From assembly GCF_000423665.1 (NCBI RefSeq), contig NZ_AUIK01000022.1, positions 175,380 to 239,379 on the forward strand: a DNA stretch of 64,000 nucleotides, written 5' to 3'. Position 1 is the stretch's first letter. Each line of letters opens with the position of its first letter. Origin of the DNA: Solirubrobacter soli DSM 22325 (GTDB lineage: Bacteria > Actinomycetota > Thermoleophilia > Solirubrobacterales > Solirubrobacteraceae). Made by a program: the position numbers and the translations under genes. Below the pieces are notes generated by a model that had not been told where the DNA came from, ran no database searches, and worked only from the letters and a program-made list of their open reading frames with translations. Shown here in pieces: positions 25,964 through 37,161 of this stretch.

Positions 25964-28120
25964 GTGCGCGAAGTCGAGCCTGTCCCCAACGTCGAGCTCC
26001 GGCGGAACGCGCAGGGGCACGAGGTGGTCGTGTTCGCCTTCCCGTATCGGGCGGACATCGTCGACGCGGTGCGCTCGATTCCCGGCCGCCGCTTCGACTG
26101 GCAGGCCAAGGAGTGGTCGGCGATGAAGGCCGACGCGACCGCGGCGTACGTCCAGAGCGTGCTCGAGCGCTTCCCGGAGCTCGAGGTCGCGCCCGAGGTC
26201 GAGGAATGGCTCTCGCGCGCGGTCAAGGGCTGGGTCGGACGCGTCACCGCCGCACGCCGGGCCGGCGAGGGCTGGTTCGTCCTGGACGGGATCGCCGGCG
26301 AGCTGCCTGAAGAGCTCGAGGCGGTCGCCGAGCACCGCGGCGAGCGGCGCTGGCTGCCCTTCACCGAGGAGGTCGCCAACGCGCTGCTGGACATGGCCGG
26401 CGCGCGGCTCGACCCGCGCGCGCTGCGCTGCGCGACGCGGCTGCAGGTGGGCCTCACGCCCGCGCCCGCGACGCTGACGCTGGTCGAGAGCTACGGCGAG
26501 GCGCGCTTCAAGCTCGAGGTCAACTGGGATCCGGACACCGTCGGCGCGTTCGTCGAGCTGCCCGCGGCCGAGGCGCACGGCCGCACGCTGCCGATCGACC
26601 CGTACCTGCTCGAGCCGCTCGAGCACTTCATCCGGATGCACGGCATCGACGTCGGCGACAACGCCCGCAACGCGCTCGACCGGCTGCGCACCGAGCACGA
26701 TGCCGCGATCGACTCGGTCCGACGTTCACGCGCCGCCGACGCCGACGCGCTCGCCTGCGAACCGCGCCTCGGCGGGGAGTTGCGCCCGTTCCAGCGCGCC
26801 GGCGTCAAGTACGCCCTGGAGGCCCGCCGCCTCTTCATCGCCGACGAGCAGGGCCTGGGCAAGACCGTCGAAGCCCTCGCCACGCTCGAGGAGGACGACG
26901 CCTACCCGGCCGTCGTCATCTGCCCGGCGAGCCTGAAGCTCAACTGGCAGCGCGAGACCGAGCACTGGCTCCCGCACCGCACGCTGCACGTCGTCGTCGG
27001 CACCGGCAAGGCGATCCCGAAGGCCGACATCACCGTCCTCAACTACGAGATCGCCCAGGCGCACCGCGAACGGCTCGCGATCAGCCGCCCCAAGGCACTG
27101 ATCCTCGACGAGTCCCACTACGTCAAGAACCCCGCCGCCAAACGCACCCGCGCGGTCCGCCGCCTCGCCGAGCAGCTCCCGCAGGACGCCTTGAAGATCT
27201 GCCTGACCGGCACGCCGGTGATGAACCACCCGGACGAGTTGATCTCGCAGCTGCGGATCATCGGGCGCCTGGAGGAGTTCGGGAGCGGCGCCCGCTTCAA
27301 GCGCCGCTTCCAGGGCGCGGGCGCGGAGGAGCGCATCCACTGGCACCTGCGGCGGACCTGCTTCGTGCGGCGCTTGAAGAAGGACGTGCTGCCGCAGCTG
27401 CCCGAGAAGCGCCAGGTCGTCGTGCCGGTCGCGCTTGAGAACGAGAAGGAGTACCGGCTCGCCGAGCGCGACGTCATCGCCTGGCTGCAGGAGCAGCCGC
27501 TCGAGCTGTCCGAGCTCGAGGGCAAGGTCCAGGCGACGCTGCGCGCCGAGCGGCTCGCCCAGCTCAACGTGCTCCGGCGCCTCGCCGCCCGCGGCAAGCT
27601 CGGCGCGATGCTGGCCTGGATCGACGACTTCATGCAGTCCGAGGAACCGCTCGTTGTCTTCGCCTCGCACCGCGAGATCCAGGAGATGGTCGTGCAGCGC
27701 TTCCCGGACGCGCTGCACGTGGTCGGCGCCGACAAGGCGGAGGAGCGCGACCGCGCCGTGCAGGCCTTCCAGGACCCCGACGGCCCGGGGCTGATCGTCT
27801 GCTCGACCCGCGTCGCCGGCCAGGGCATCACGCTCACCCGCGCCTCCAACGTCGCGTTCCTCGACCTCGAGTGGAGCCCGGCGATGCACGATCAGGCGGA
27901 GGACCGCACGCACCGCATCGGCCAGCGCGACGCGGTGACCGCCTGGTATCTGCTCGCCGCCGGCTCGATCGACGAGCAGATGGCCGAGGTCCTCGCCCGC
28001 AAGCGCGGGATCGTCGGCGCCGTCACCGACGGCCGTCGCGACGAGTCCGAGGCCGTCGTGCAGTCGGTCGTCAAGGCGCTGCGCGGCAAGCCGCTGCGCC
28101 GCCTGCGCGCCGTGGCCTAA
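25964..28120 (+). CDS. SNF2-family helicase, SMARCAL1-like
   Basis: A 718-residue SWI2/SNF2 ATPase. Residues 1-250 are a non-ATPase region with a segment (RADIVDAVRSIPGRRFDWQAKEWSA) like the HARP-type fold of annealing helicases. The motor has motif I DEQGLGKTVEALA, motif II DESH, motif III LTGTPV, and the C-terminal lobe motifs GQGITLTRAS and EDRTHRIGQRD. It likely remodels protein-DNA or branched DNA in repair. The GTG at 25964 immediately follows GGAGG, too close for a normal Shine-Dalgarno, so the start is uncertain. The stop overlaps the convergent exporter gene by 4 bp. Confidence 0.85.
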   Translation: MREVEPVPNVELRRNAQGHEVVVFAFPYRADIVDAVRSIPGRRFDWQAKEWSAMKADATAAYVQSVLERFPELEVAPEVEEWLSRAVKGWVGRVTAARRAGEGWFVLDGIAGELPEELEAVAEHRGERRWLPFTEEVANALLDMAGARLDPRALRCATRLQVGLTPAPATLTLVESYGEARFKLEVNWDPDTVGAFVELPAAEAHGRTLPIDPYLLEPLEHFIRMHGIDVGDNARNALDRLRTEHDAAIDSVRRSRAADADALACEPRLGGELRPFQRAGVKYALEARRLFIADEQGLGKTVEALATLEEDDAYPAVVICPASLKLNWQRETEHWLPHRTLHVVVGTGKAIPKADITVLNYEIAQAHRERLAISRPKALILDESHYVKNPAAKRTRAVRRLAEQLPQDALKICLTGTPVMNHPDELISQLRIIGRLEEFGSGARFKRRFQGAGAEERIHWHLRRTCFVRRLKKDVLPQLPEKRQVVVPVALENEKEYRLAERDVIAWLQEQPLELSELEGKVQATLRAERLAQLNVLRRLAARGKLGAMLAWIDDFMQSEEPLVVFASHREIQEMVVQRFPDALHVVGADKAEERDRAVQAFQDPDGPGLIVCSTRVAGQGITLTRASNVAFLDLEWSPAMHDQAEDRTHRIGQRDAVTAWYLLAAGSIDEQMAEVLARKRGIVGAVTDGRRDESEAVVQSVVKALRGKPLRRLRAVA

Positions 28121-28910
28121 CCCACGTCGCGGCGCACGAGCAGCGTGCGCGCGATCGCCAGGAACATGGCGCTCGCTCCCGCGAGCACGGCGACCGCCTG
28201 TCCCGCACCGACGAACGGGCCGCCGAACGCGCCCGGTCCGCTCGAGGCGATCGAGTCGATGCCCGCGCCGAGCGCCTTCGCCAACGAGTAGCCGTTCGCG
28301 CGCAGGAAGACGCCCGCGATCGGCTCCAGCGCGTCGATGTTGCTCAGCACGCCTTCGACGAGCAGCGCGTAGAGGATGCCGAGCCCGATCGCGACGGAGG
28401 TGCCGCGGGTGAGCACTCCCAGCAGCACGCCCAGCGCGGCCCACACGGCCAGCATCAACCAGCCCGCGGCGACCGCGCGCGCCAGCAGCCAAGCGGATGG
28501 CAGCGCCGCCGAAGCGCCCTCGACCCGCGCGATCACGAGGCTCGCGATCAGCCCGGCCAGGAACTGGCAGAGCACGAAGCCGACCAGTGTCAGGCCGAGC
28601 GCGGCGAGCTTGGCGACCAGCACGCGCGTGCGGCTCGGGCCCTGCGTGAAGAGCGTCTTGAGTGTGCTCCACCCGTATTCGCTGCCGAGCGCGAACACGC
28701 CCAGCATCAGCGCGAACACGCCGCCGAAGAACGGGAAGCCCTCGAGCAGCGTGCCGGTCAGCGCGTGCGGCAGGAACGGTGTGATGTCGTCGGACTCGGG
28801 GTCGAGCGCGTACGGGATGACGTAGGCGAAGAAGATCCCCAGCAGCGTCCACACCGCGAGCAGGATCCACGTGGCGGCGCGCTTGCGCAGGATCAGGAGC
28901 TCGGCGGCGA

Positions 28911-28914
<4 letters not shown>
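28117..28914 (-). CDS. ABC-2 type exporter permease
   Basis: A 265-residue permease with six membrane segments, starting MIAAELLILRKRAATWILL; the extracellular loop after helix 1 (ALDPESDDITPFLPHAL) and the SEYGWSTLKTLFTQGPSR stretch are typical of bacitracin/lantibiotic-immunity-type ABC-2 permeases. It overlaps the ATPase gene by ATGA. The divergent histidine kinase/regulator pair suggests induction by an external signal such as a peptide antibiotic. Confidence 0.82.
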
Positions 28915-29789
<875 letters not shown>

Positions 29790-29851
29790 GGCGGCGACAG
29801 TAGGTCCGGGCGGCGCGGCCGTCATCGCCCCGCGGCGGGGTCCGGGAGATC

Positions 29852-29864
29852 CCTCCTGAGGAGG
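29852..29864. promoter_or_regulatory. Palindrome in the exporter/two-component divergent promoter
   Basis: CCTCCT-G-AGGAGG is a perfect 13-bp inverted repeat, 14 bp upstream of TACGCT (29878-29883), a possible -10 for the kinase gene. It lies where a -35 would be, as expected for a NarL/DesR-type activator or repressor site. It could also read as a Shine-Dalgarno, but it is 28 bp from the ATG, too far. Confidence 0.45.
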
Positions 29865-29892
29865 ACACGCCGGGCACTACGCTCGGACGCGG

Positions 29893-30948
29893 ATGCCCAA
29901 GCTCAGCGACGTCGGCCTCGCTCTGCTCGTGTTCGCGGGGTCGGTGGCGCTGCGCGTCGCCGGCGAGGGGCACGGGCACGTGACGGCGGCGTCCGTGGCT
30001 CTGACCGCGCTCGCCTCGCTCCCGCTCGTCGCGCGCCGGCGCGCACCCGTCGCGGTCTTCGTCGCGACCGCCGTCGCGAGCGTCGCCCTGCGCGCGCTCG
30101 AGGAGCCGGCAGGGCCGCCGCTCGGTCCGACGGTCGCGTTGTACTTCGCCGTGGTGGCCGGGCCGACGCGACGCCTGGCGGTACTCGCGGGCGCGCTGTT
30201 GATCGCCCAGGTGGCCGCGATGGGGCTTGCGTCCGACCGCTTCCCCGCGACCCCGATCGCCTTCGGCGTGGTCGTGTGGGGCGGCGCCTGGCTGGCGGCG
30301 GACCGCACCCGGCTGCGCCACGAGCGGATCGCGACCCTCGAGCAGCGCGCGCGGCTCGCCGCCGCCGAGGAGCGCACGCGGATCGCCCGCGATCTCCACG
30401 ACTCCGCGGGCCACGCGCTGAACGTGATCCTCGTGCACGCCGGGCTCGGGCGAGTGCGGGCCACCGACGACGACGCCCGTGACACGTTCGCGACGATCGA
30501 GGACGTCGCGCGCCAGACGGTCGCCGACATCGATCAGCTGGTCGGCGCGCTGCGCGGGGCCGAGGAGCCCGGCGTCGAGCCGCCGCCTGGCCTCGCGGCG
30601 CTGGACACGCTGCTCGAGCGCCACCGGCGCGCCGGCCTGGACGTGACGACCACGATCGAGGGTGAGCCCCGCGCGCTGCGACCCGGCGTGGACCGCGGCG
30701 CGTACCGGATCCTGCAGGAGGCGCTGACCAACAGCGCGCGCCACGGCCGCGGCGCCGCCCGCGTCGGCATCGCGTTCGGCGCCGGCGCGCTCGACCTCAC
30801 CGTCGACAACCCGGTCGACCCCGGCCGCGCCATGCGAGCCGGGCACGGGCTGACCGGCATGCGCGAGCGAGCGGCGCTGCTGGGCGGCAGCCTCGAGACG
30901 ATCGACCGGGACGGGCGCTTCCGCCTGCACGCCCGCCTCCCCGCATGA
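29893..30948 (+). CDS. Sensor histidine kinase (HisKA_3, DesK-like)
   Basis: A 351-residue kinase with four to five N-terminal membrane segments (residues 8-135), a dimerisation/phosphoacceptor helix with His in RIARDLHDSAGHALNVI, and an HATPase domain (EALTNSARHG, GHGLTGMRERAALLGG). No large extracellular domain is present, so it probably senses a membrane-associated signal or the exporter itself. It overlaps the regulator gene by ATGA. Confidence 0.88.
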   Translation: MPKLSDVGLALLVFAGSVALRVAGEGHGHVTAASVALTALASLPLVARRRAPVAVFVATAVASVALRALEEPAGPPLGPTVALYFAVVAGPTRRLAVLAGALLIAQVAAMGLASDRFPATPIAFGVVVWGGAWLAADRTRLRHERIATLEQRARLAAAEERTRIARDLHDSAGHALNVILVHAGLGRVRATDDDARDTFATIEDVARQTVADIDQLVGALRGAEEPGVEPPPGLAALDTLLERHRRAGLDVTTTIEGEPRALRPGVDRGAYRILQEALTNSARHGRGAARVGIAFGAGALDLTVDNPVDPGRAMRAGHGLTGMRERAALLGGSLETIDRDGRFRLHARLPA

Positions 30949-31589
30949 CCCGCGTGCTGATCGTCGAGGACGACGCGCTGATGCGGGCTGGCCTGCGCGG
31001 CATCCTCGAGCGCGAGGGCGACCTCGAGGTCGTGGGCGAGGCGGGCGACGGGCGCGACGCGGTCGCCCAGGCGCAGCGCACACGCCCGGAGGTCGTGCTG
31101 ATGGACATCCGCATGCCCGGCGTGGACGGGATCGCGGCGACTCGGGAGGTGCTCGCCGCACTGCCGGAGACGAGGGTGATGATCCTGACCACGTTCGAGC
31201 AGGACGACTACATCTTCGGTGCGCTGCGCGCCGGGGCGTCCGGCTTCCTGCTCAAGCGCACGCGGCCCGAGGATCTCGTCGCCGCCGTCCGCACCGTCGC
31301 GGCGGGCGATTCGCTGCTGTCACCGTCGGTGACGAGCCGCGTGATCGAGCGAATGGCGCGGCGGCCCGCGGTGGGCGCCGAGAGCGGGGCCGAGCGGCTC
31401 ACCGCACGCGAGCGCGAGGTGCTCCGGCTCGTCGCCCGCGGACTGTCGAACGCAGAGATCGCCGCCGCGCTCGTGATCGAGGAGTCGACGGTCAAGACGC
31501 ACACGAAACGGCTCGTCGGCAAGCTCGGGCTGCGCGACCGCGTGCAGGTCGTCATCTACGCCTACGAGCACGGGCTCGCGGGTCAGTAG
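30945..31589 (+). CDS. NarL/LuxR-family response regulator
   Basis: A 214-residue regulator: receiver domain with acidic pocket [11 protein letters not shown], phosphoacceptor Asp in [13 protein letters not shown] and Lys in [10 protein letters not shown]; then a LuxR-type helix-turn-helix ([44 protein letters not shown]). It is the partner of the kinase and likely controls the divergent exporter. Its 3' end overlaps the convergent carboxypeptidase gene by 7 bp. Confidence 0.9.
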   Translation: MTRVLIVEDDALMRAGLRGILEREGDLEVVGEAGDGRDAVAQAQRTRPEVVLMDIRMPGVDGIAATREVLAALPETRVMILTTFEQDDYIFGALRAGASGFLLKRTRPEDLVAAVRTVAAGDSLLSPSVTSRVIERMARRPAVGAESGAERLTAREREVLRLVARGLSNAEIAAALVIEESTVKTHTKRLVGKLGLRDRVQVVIYAYEHGLAGQ

Positions 31590-32887
31590 CGGGTGATGCG
31601 CAGGCCGCTGGCCTTGCCGTCGAGCGTGATCCGGACGGTCTTGCCGGCGAAGCGGCTCAACGACGCGGTGGCGTTGCCCGAGCCCGACAGCTTGAGCACC
31701 GTCTTGTCGTCGACGCGCACCCGCAGCGTGCCCTGGTGGCGCAGCATCAGCCCGAAGTTGGTCGAGCCCTTGAGCGCCACCGAGGTCACCTTGGCCGGGC
31801 GCGCGGCGGCGTAGATCGTCGTCAGCGGGGCGTTGGCGCAGTACTGCGCGGCCTTGCCGACGGCGGCATACGGGCAGGCCGCGTCCTCGAGCAGCATCAG
31901 CGCCGCTTCGCGGTTGCGCGCGGTCTCGCGGTGGATCACCTCGTCGGGCGGGTAGAAGCCGGGGCCCGGGCCGTCGGCCGGGTACATCTCGAACGTGAAG
32001 GCGAAGACGCCGTTGGCGCCCCACAGCCAGTCGTCGATCGCGCCGTCGGTGATGTACAGGTCGCTCGACTGCTCGGCGGTGTAGCCGTTGGTGCGGGCCA
32101 TGCTCGTCGCCAGCGCCTGGAAGGTGTCGTGCTGGTCGCGGCTCATGCCCTTGGTGACGTCGGCGCGGGTGTGGCCGAACGGCCACAGCACCAGCTCCGA
32201 GAAGGAATGCCAGTCGATCGAGGTGCGGATCTGCTGGACGCCGTCGACGACGCGGCTGAGCACGAAGTTGCGCACCGCCTGGGTCTCGGGCGCGGAGAAT
32301 GCGGACGGGCCGCGGTAGACGTCGGAGGATGCGATCCCGCTCGAGCCGCCGCAACAGCCCCAGCGGAAGCCGTAGTTGCGGTTGAGGTCGGTGCCGATCG
32401 CGCTCGTGCCGGCGTTGGGCTGGCGGTTCTTGCGCCACGACCGGTACGTCCCGGTCTCGATGTCGTACTCGCTGCCGTCCGGGTTGACGTCCGGGATGAT
32501 CCAGATCTCGCGCGAGTCGACGATCCCCTTGATCCGCGGGTCCGTCGCGTACTTGCCGGTGAGCTCGTCGATCAGGTAGAGCGCCATCTCGACCGTGATG
32601 TGCTCGCGCGCGTGCTGGCCCGCGGTGAACAACACCTCGGGCTCACCCTCGTCGACGCCGACGTTGTCGGAGATCTTGACCGCCCAGATCTCCCGGCCCT
32701 CGTAGCTGGTGCCGATCGTCGTGCGCGAGATGAGGTCCGGGTGCGCGGCGATCGTGGCGTCGATCTGCGCGCGGGTCTCCGCGTCGTTGTGGTAGCGGGC
32801 GTCGGCCGCGGGGAAGTCCGCCCGGGCGGGCGCCGCTCCCACGAGGAGAGCGGCGAACGCCGCGGCGACGATGAGGAAACGGTTCAG
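31583..32887 (-). CDS. Secreted zinc carboxypeptidase (M14), probable CTG start
   Basis: An M14 carboxypeptidase with zinc ligands HxxE in [12 protein letters not shown], His in [10 protein letters not shown] and catalytic Glu in FTFEMYP. The first ATG/GTG start (GTG 32842) cuts through the signal peptide. Reading back from it gives [22 protein letters not shown] before DFPAAD, a complete signal whose first in-frame near-start codon is CTG at 32887. That CTG overlaps the TGA of the upstream gene (CTGA), like the ATGA couplings elsewhere, so CTG initiation is proposed. The protein is a shorter paralogue of its upstream neighbour and ends in a small beta domain. Confidence 0.75.
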   Translation of the reverse strand: MNRFLIVAAAFAALLVGAAPARADFPAADARYHNDAETRAQIDATIAAHPDLISRTTIGTSYEGREIWAVKISDNVGVDEGEPEVLFTAGQHAREHITVEMALYLIDELTGKYATDPRIKGIVDSREIWIIPDVNPDGSEYDIETGTYRSWRKNRQPNAGTSAIGTDLNRNYGFRWGCCGGSSGIASSDVYRGPSAFSAPETQAVRNFVLSRVVDGVQQIRTSIDWHSFSELVLWPFGHTRADVTKGMSRDQHDTFQALATSMARTNGYTAEQSSDLYITDGAIDDWLWGANGVFAFTFEMYPADGPGPGFYPPDEVIHRETARNREAALMLLEDAACPYAAVGKAAQYCANAPLTTIYAAARPAKVTSVALKGSTNFGLMLRHQGTLRVRVDDKTVLKLSGSGNATASLSRFAGKTVRITLDGKASGLRITRY

Positions 32888-34635
32888 GTGCGGGTCACTT
32901 TGAGGTCGTCGACAGCGGCTTCGACGAGGCTAGCGGTCCCGGCGTCCGCCGCTTCCACCCGAATCCGGACTGTCTGACCGGCGAACGCGTTGAGGTTGAC
33001 GGTCGCGAGCGCCCACGCGCCATTGCGGTTGACCGCCGAGCCGAGCTGCTGGAAGACCTGCGTGCCGTTGACGAACACGCGGAGGTAGTCGGCGCTGGTC
33101 GCGTTCGAGCCGTGCGCGAGGTACCAGTTGAAGCTCAGCGCGTAGTTCGTCCCGCCGGTGAGCGCGATCGGGCCGGACTCGGCGGACGTGGTCCCGCCGT
33201 CGATGTCGTTGTCGCCCGCGGCGGCCCCCGCGGAGGCGCCGCTGACGAGGTCACGGGTACCGCTGGTGGTGGTGCCGAGCTGCTTGGCGCCGCTCGAGGT
33301 CGTGGCCGCGGGGTCGGCGATCTCGAAGCGGCCGGTCGTGGCGGTGCCGGTGAACGTGTACGCCTTCGTGGTCTCGAAGTCGTCGGAGTAGATCGTCACC
33401 GGCGCCGGGCCGCCGCAGTACTGCGCCTCCTTGCCGATGATCCGCTGCGGGCAGTCGGAGTACTCGAGGAAGCGCAGGACCGCCTCGCGGTTGCGGCTCG
33501 TCTCGCGCCCGATCACCTCGTCGGGCGGATAGAAGCCCGGGTTGGAGCCGGTCGGGTACATCTCGAACGTGTAGCTCCAGATGCGGTGCACGCCCCAGAG
33601 CCAGTCGTCGATCGAGCCGTCGGTGATGTAGAGGTCGGACGCCTGCTCGGGCGTGTAGCCGTTGGTCGAGGCCATGTTCTGGCCGAGCGTGGCGAACGTC
33701 GCCTGGTCGTCGGCGGACAGCCCGGGGGCGGTGTTGGCGGTCGTGTAGCCGTACGGCCACAGGACCAGCTCCGAGTAGGTGTGGAAGTCGATGTTGGTCT
33801 TGATCTGCTGGACGCCGCCGACCACGCGGGAGTTGACGAAGTCGCGCACGCGCTGGGTCTCGGGCGCGGAGAAGGCGGACGCGCCGCGGTAGGTCTCCGA
33901 CGAGAACGTCCCGCTCGAGCCGCCGCAGCAGCCCCAGTTGAAGCCCCAGTTGCGGTTCAGGTCGGTACCGACGGCGGTCGAGCCGGAGTTCGGCTGGCGG
34001 TTCTTGCGCCACGACCGGTAGCTGCCGCTGGCGATGTCGTACTCGGACCCGTCCGGGTTCATGTTGGGGACGATCCAGATCTCGCGCGTGTTCACGAGTC
34101 CGCGCACGCGGGTGTCCGGGTCCTCGGCGAGCGTGTGCAGCAGGTAGAGCGCCATCTCGACCGTCAGGTGCTCGCGGGCGTGCTGGCTGGCGGTGAAGAG
34201 CACCTCGGGTTCGGCCTCGTCGGTGCCGACGTTGTCGGAGACCTTGATCGCGACGAGGTTGCGGCCCTCGTAAGAGGTGCCGATGTTGCGCACGCTGACG
34301 ATGTCCGGATGTGCGGCGACCACGGCGTTGATCTCCGCGGTCATCTCGGCGTAGTTGTGGTAGTTGGCGTCCGCGCCGGGGAAGTCGGCCGTGCGGGCGA
34401 GGGCGCGGACGGTGAAGCCTGCACGTCTGAGGGCGCGCGCGTCCGACGCGCTCGCGGTGACCGTGACCGAAGCCCTGTCGACCTGCACGATCGCTGCTCC
34501 GGTGCGGGCCACCGCCGAGCGCTGGCCCTGCGTGCGGACATTCTCAACGCGATACGTCCCCGCTTCCGCCGCGGCGGGCGCGGCTCCTAGGGCGATGACG
34601 GCTGCGGCGAGGGCGACGCGACGTGAGAGGCGCAT
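32884..34635 (-). CDS. Secreted zinc carboxypeptidase (M14) with C-terminal beta domain
   Basis: A 583-residue precursor: signal peptide ([19 protein letters not shown]), propeptide-like segment, M14 domain from about residue 85 with [12 protein letters not shown] (zinc His/Glu), DFHTYSEL (zinc His) and TFEMYP (catalytic Glu). CCGGSSG and two later Cys may form disulfides. The last 160 residues are a jelly-roll-like carbohydrate or protein binding module ([10 protein letters not shown]...VRIRVEAAD). It probably digests peptides outside the cell. It is followed by a coupled shorter paralogue, a tandem duplication. Confidence 0.88.
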   Translation of the reverse strand: MRLSRRVALAAAVIALGAAPAAAEAGTYRVENVRTQGQRSAVARTGAAIVQVDRASVTVTASASDARALRRAGFTVRALARTADFPGADANYHNYAEMTAEINAVVAAHPDIVSVRNIGTSYEGRNLVAIKVSDNVGTDEAEPEVLFTASQHAREHLTVEMALYLLHTLAEDPDTRVRGLVNTREIWIVPNMNPDGSEYDIASGSYRSWRKNRQPNSGSTAVGTDLNRNWGFNWGCCGGSSGTFSSETYRGASAFSAPETQRVRDFVNSRVVGGVQQIKTNIDFHTYSELVLWPYGYTTANTAPGLSADDQATFATLGQNMASTNGYTPEQASDLYITDGSIDDWLWGVHRIWSYTFEMYPTGSNPGFYPPDEVIGRETSRNREAVLRFLEYSDCPQRIIGKEAQYCGGPAPVTIYSDDFETTKAYTFTGTATTGRFEIADPAATTSSGAKQLGTTTSGTRDLVSGASAGAAAGDNDIDGGTTSAESGPIALTGGTNYALSFNWYLAHGSNATSADYLRVFVNGTQVFQQLGSAVNRNGAWALATVNLNAFAGQTVRIRVEAADAGTASLVEAAVDDLKVTRT

Positions 34636-35498
34636 GATTCACGAGCCTCCCGCGATCGCCTGGGTGCTGTCAACCCGACCGTGAGCGCGAGGCCGGAGAG
34701 GACGACGGCGGCGCCGATCAGCTCCGCGGCGGACGGCACCTCGTTGAGCGCGATCCAGGCGGCCGCGATGCCCACGACCGGCACGAGCAGCGTGAACGGG
34801 GCGACGGTGCTGGCCGGGTGCTTGCTCAGCAGCCAGGCCCAGGCGCCGAAGCCGAGCAGGGTCGAGAGCACGACGACGTAGAGCAGCGCCGCGACCCCGG
34901 CCGCGTCGATGGAGACCGGCTCGCCCCGTTCGGTCAGCAGGCTCAGCGTGAGCAGCGGGAGCGGCGGGACGAGGCTCGACCACACGAGCAGGCCGAGCGG
35001 GTTCGGCGACTGCGCCTTGCGGGTGGCGACGTTGCCGAAGCCCCACGAGAGCGCGGCGCCGATCGTCAGCGCGAGCGCGCCGAGCGGGACGGACGACGCG
35101 CGCCCGGCGGCGATGATGCCGATCCCGGTCAGCGCGAGCGCGCCGCCGGCGAGCTGCGCGGGCTTCGGGCGTTCGTGGAGCAGCAGGACGGCGAGGCCGA
35201 CGGTGAACGCGGCCTGGAGCTGCAGGACGAGGCTCGCCAGCCCGGCGGGCATGCCCTTGTCGATGCCGAGGAAGAGCAGGCCGAACTGGCCGGCGGAGAG
35301 GAAGACGCCGACGGCGATCACGTAGCGGACCGGCACGCCGGGGCGGGGGACGAACGGGAGGGCGAGCGCGACCAGGCAGAAGCGCAGCGCGGCGAACAGC
35401 AGCGGCGGGAAGGAGTCGAGGCCGACGTGGATGACGACGAAGTTGACGCCCCACACGACCGCGACGGCGAGGGCGAGGAGGACATGGCGGCGGGGCAT
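34587..35498 (-). CDS. EamA/DMT-family exporter
   Basis: A 303-residue protein with ten membrane segments in two EamA repeats ([43 protein letters not shown]). The family exports metabolites such as amino acids and their derivatives. The divergent LysR gene is a common partner of such exporters and probably regulates it. Its 3' 49 bp overlap the start of the carboxypeptidase gene on the same strand. The ATG at 35498 (MPRRHVLL) is used; the frame opens 7 codons further upstream. Confidence 0.85.
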   Translation of the reverse strand: MPRRHVLLALAVAVVWGVNFVVIHVGLDSFPPLLFAALRFCLVALALPFVPRPGVPVRYVIAVGVFLSAGQFGLLFLGIDKGMPAGLASLVLQLQAAFTVGLAVLLLHERPKPAQLAGGALALTGIGIIAAGRASSVPLGALALTIGAALSWGFGNVATRKAQSPNPLGLLVWSSLVPPLPLLTLSLLTERGEPVSIDAAGVAALLYVVVLSTLLGFGAWAWLLSKHPASTVAPFTLLVPVVGIAAAWIALNEVPSAAELIGAAVVLSGLALTVGLTAPRRSREARESCASHVASPSPQPSSP

Positions 35499-35534
35499 GC
35501 CGACTACGGTGACGGCCACGACCGACCAGAGCGA

Positions 35535-35563
35535 TTGGACTTTGTGGAGGTAACTCGTAAGAT
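35535..35563 (+). promoter_or_regulatory. LysR gene promoter
   Basis: TTGGAC (35535-35540) and TAAGAT (35558-35563) are 17 bp apart. The start point should fall on the ATG at 35570, so the message is probably leaderless; GGAGG at 35546-35550 is too far from the ATG to act as a Shine-Dalgarno. Confidence 0.6.
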
Positions 35564-35569
35564 TCGCTT

Positions 35570-36493
35570 ATGGTTGACCTCCGGCGATTGCGAGCTCTGC
35601 GGGCGGTGGCCGATCACGGCACGCTCGCCGCGGCGGCCGACGCGCTGCACCTGACGCCGTCCGCCGTCTCTCAGCAGCTGTCGGCGCTGGAGCGCGAGGT
35701 CGGTCACGCGCTGCTCGAGCCGAGCGGGCGCAGCGTGCGGCTCACACCCGCCGCGCACGTCCTGCTCGGCCACGCCGACGCGTTGTTCGCGCAGCTCGAG
35801 ATGCTCGAGGGCGATCTGGCGGCGCAGGACTCGGCGCCGCGCGGGGAGGTGCGGATCGGCGGGTTCCCGACGGCGTTGGCGGGCCTCTTGGCGCCGGCCG
35901 CGCGACCGCTGCGCGCCCGGGCTCCCGCCGTCGAGCTGCGCGTGCAGGAGGCCGAGACCCCGGACGCGGTGGCGCTGCTCGTCGCCCGCGACGTCGACCT
36001 GATCCTCGGTATGGAGTGCTCCGCGGCTCCGCGCCGCGACGACACCCGCTTCCACCGTCAGGAGCTGCTCGGCGACATCCTCGACGCGGTCCTGCCGGTC
36101 GATCACCCGCTGGCGGGGCACGCGCGGATCGACCTGGCGCAGCTCGAGCCCGAGTCCTGGGTCGCGCCGCCGATCGGCTGGTCCTGCGACGAGGTCTTCA
36201 TGGCCGGCTGTCGCACCGCGGGCTACACGCCGAAGATCGCCCACCGGGCCGGTGACTGGCAGGCGACGATGGGGCTCGTCGCGGGCGGTCTGGGCATCTC
36301 GCTCGTCCCGCGTCTGGCACACACGGCGCCCCCGCGGGGCGTCGTGATCATCCCGCTCACCGGTGTCCCGCCGAAGCGCCACGTGTTCGCCGCGTGCCGC
36401 TCCGGCGCCGAGTCCTCGCCCGCGATCCGCGTGGTGCTGGACGCGCTGGTGGACAGTGCGCGGCGTCAGACTCCGCTAGTACGTGCTGCGTGA
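35570..36493 (+). CDS. LysR-family transcriptional regulator
   Basis: A 307-residue LysR regulator with an N-terminal winged helix (LRALRAVADHGTLAAAADALHLTPSAVSQQLSALEREVG) and a periplasmic-binding-like effector domain (GEVRIGGFPTALAGLLAPAARPLRAR...). It probably regulates the divergent EamA exporter and itself. The stop TGA overlaps the GTG start of the HAD gene. Confidence 0.88.
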   Translation: MVDLRRLRALRAVADHGTLAAAADALHLTPSAVSQQLSALEREVGHALLEPSGRSVRLTPAAHVLLGHADALFAQLEMLEGDLAAQDSAPRGEVRIGGFPTALAGLLAPAARPLRARAPAVELRVQEAETPDAVALLVARDVDLILGMECSAAPRRDDTRFHRQELLGDILDAVLPVDHPLAGHARIDLAQLEPESWVAPPIGWSCDEVFMAGCRTAGYTPKIAHRAGDWQATMGLVAGGLGISLVPRLAHTAPPRGVVIIPLTGVPPKRHVFAACRSGAESSPAIRVVLDALVDSARRQTPLVRAA

Positions 36494-37122
36494 ACGCAGT
36501 CATCTTTGATCTCGACGGGGTCCTGGTGGACTCCGAGCAGGCGTGGGACCAGGCCCGCAAGGACGTCGTCGCGGCCAACGGCGGCGCGTGGAAGGACTCC
36601 GCGACCCGCGACATGCTCGGCATGAGCTCCAAGGAGTGGCCGGTCTACGTCGTCGAGCAACTCGGCGCCCAGTTGACCCCCGAGCAGGTCAACGAGGCAG
36701 TCGTCGAGGCGATGCTCATCAGCTACCGCGAGCACCTCCCGCTCCTCCCGGGCGCTCGCGAAGCCATCGAGCGCCTGGCCGAGACCCACACGCTCGGGCT
36801 CGCGTCCTCCTCGAACCGCCCGGTCATCGATGTCGTCCTTCAGACAATGGACGTCACCCACCTCTTCGCCGCGACCGTCTCCTCCGAGGAAGTCGCCCGC
36901 GGCAAGCCCGCTCCGGACGTCTACCTGGAGGCGATGCGCCGCCTCGGCATCACCGAAGGCACCGCGATCGAGGACTCCGAGAACGGCATCAAGTCCGCCC
37001 ACGCCGCCGGCCTGCGCGTGATCGCCATCCCGAACCCGCACTTCCCACCCGCGCAGGACGCCCTCGACCTGGCCGACGAGATCCTCCCGGACCTCGACGC
37101 GCTCCGGATCAGCGTGCCTTGA
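36490..37122 (+). CDS. HAD-superfamily phosphatase (beta-phosphoglucomutase-like)
   Basis: A 210-residue HAD hydrolase: motif I FDLDGVLVDSE, motif II LASSSNRP, Lys in GKPAPDVYLEA, motif IV EDSENGIKSAHAAG. The cap domain is the helical type of sugar phosphatases and beta-phosphoglucomutases. The substrate is unknown. The GTG at 36490 forms a GTGA overlap with the LysR stop, so the two are co-translated. Confidence 0.87.
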   Translation: MNAVIFDLDGVLVDSEQAWDQARKDVVAANGGAWKDSATRDMLGMSSKEWPVYVVEQLGAQLTPEQVNEAVVEAMLISYREHLPLLPGAREAIERLAETHTLGLASSSNRPVIDVVLQTMDVTHLFAATVSSEEVARGKPAPDVYLEAMRRLGITEGTAIEDSENGIKSAHAAGLRVIAIPNPHFPPAQDALDLADEILPDLDALRISVP

Positions 37123-37161
37123 GGTCGGATGATCGGGGTGGGGCGGAGGGGATGTTCTGCC

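Noticed and set aside
37123..37161. Terminator between the HAD and STAS genes
   Set aside because: No stem of useful length was found in this 39-bp converging gap.
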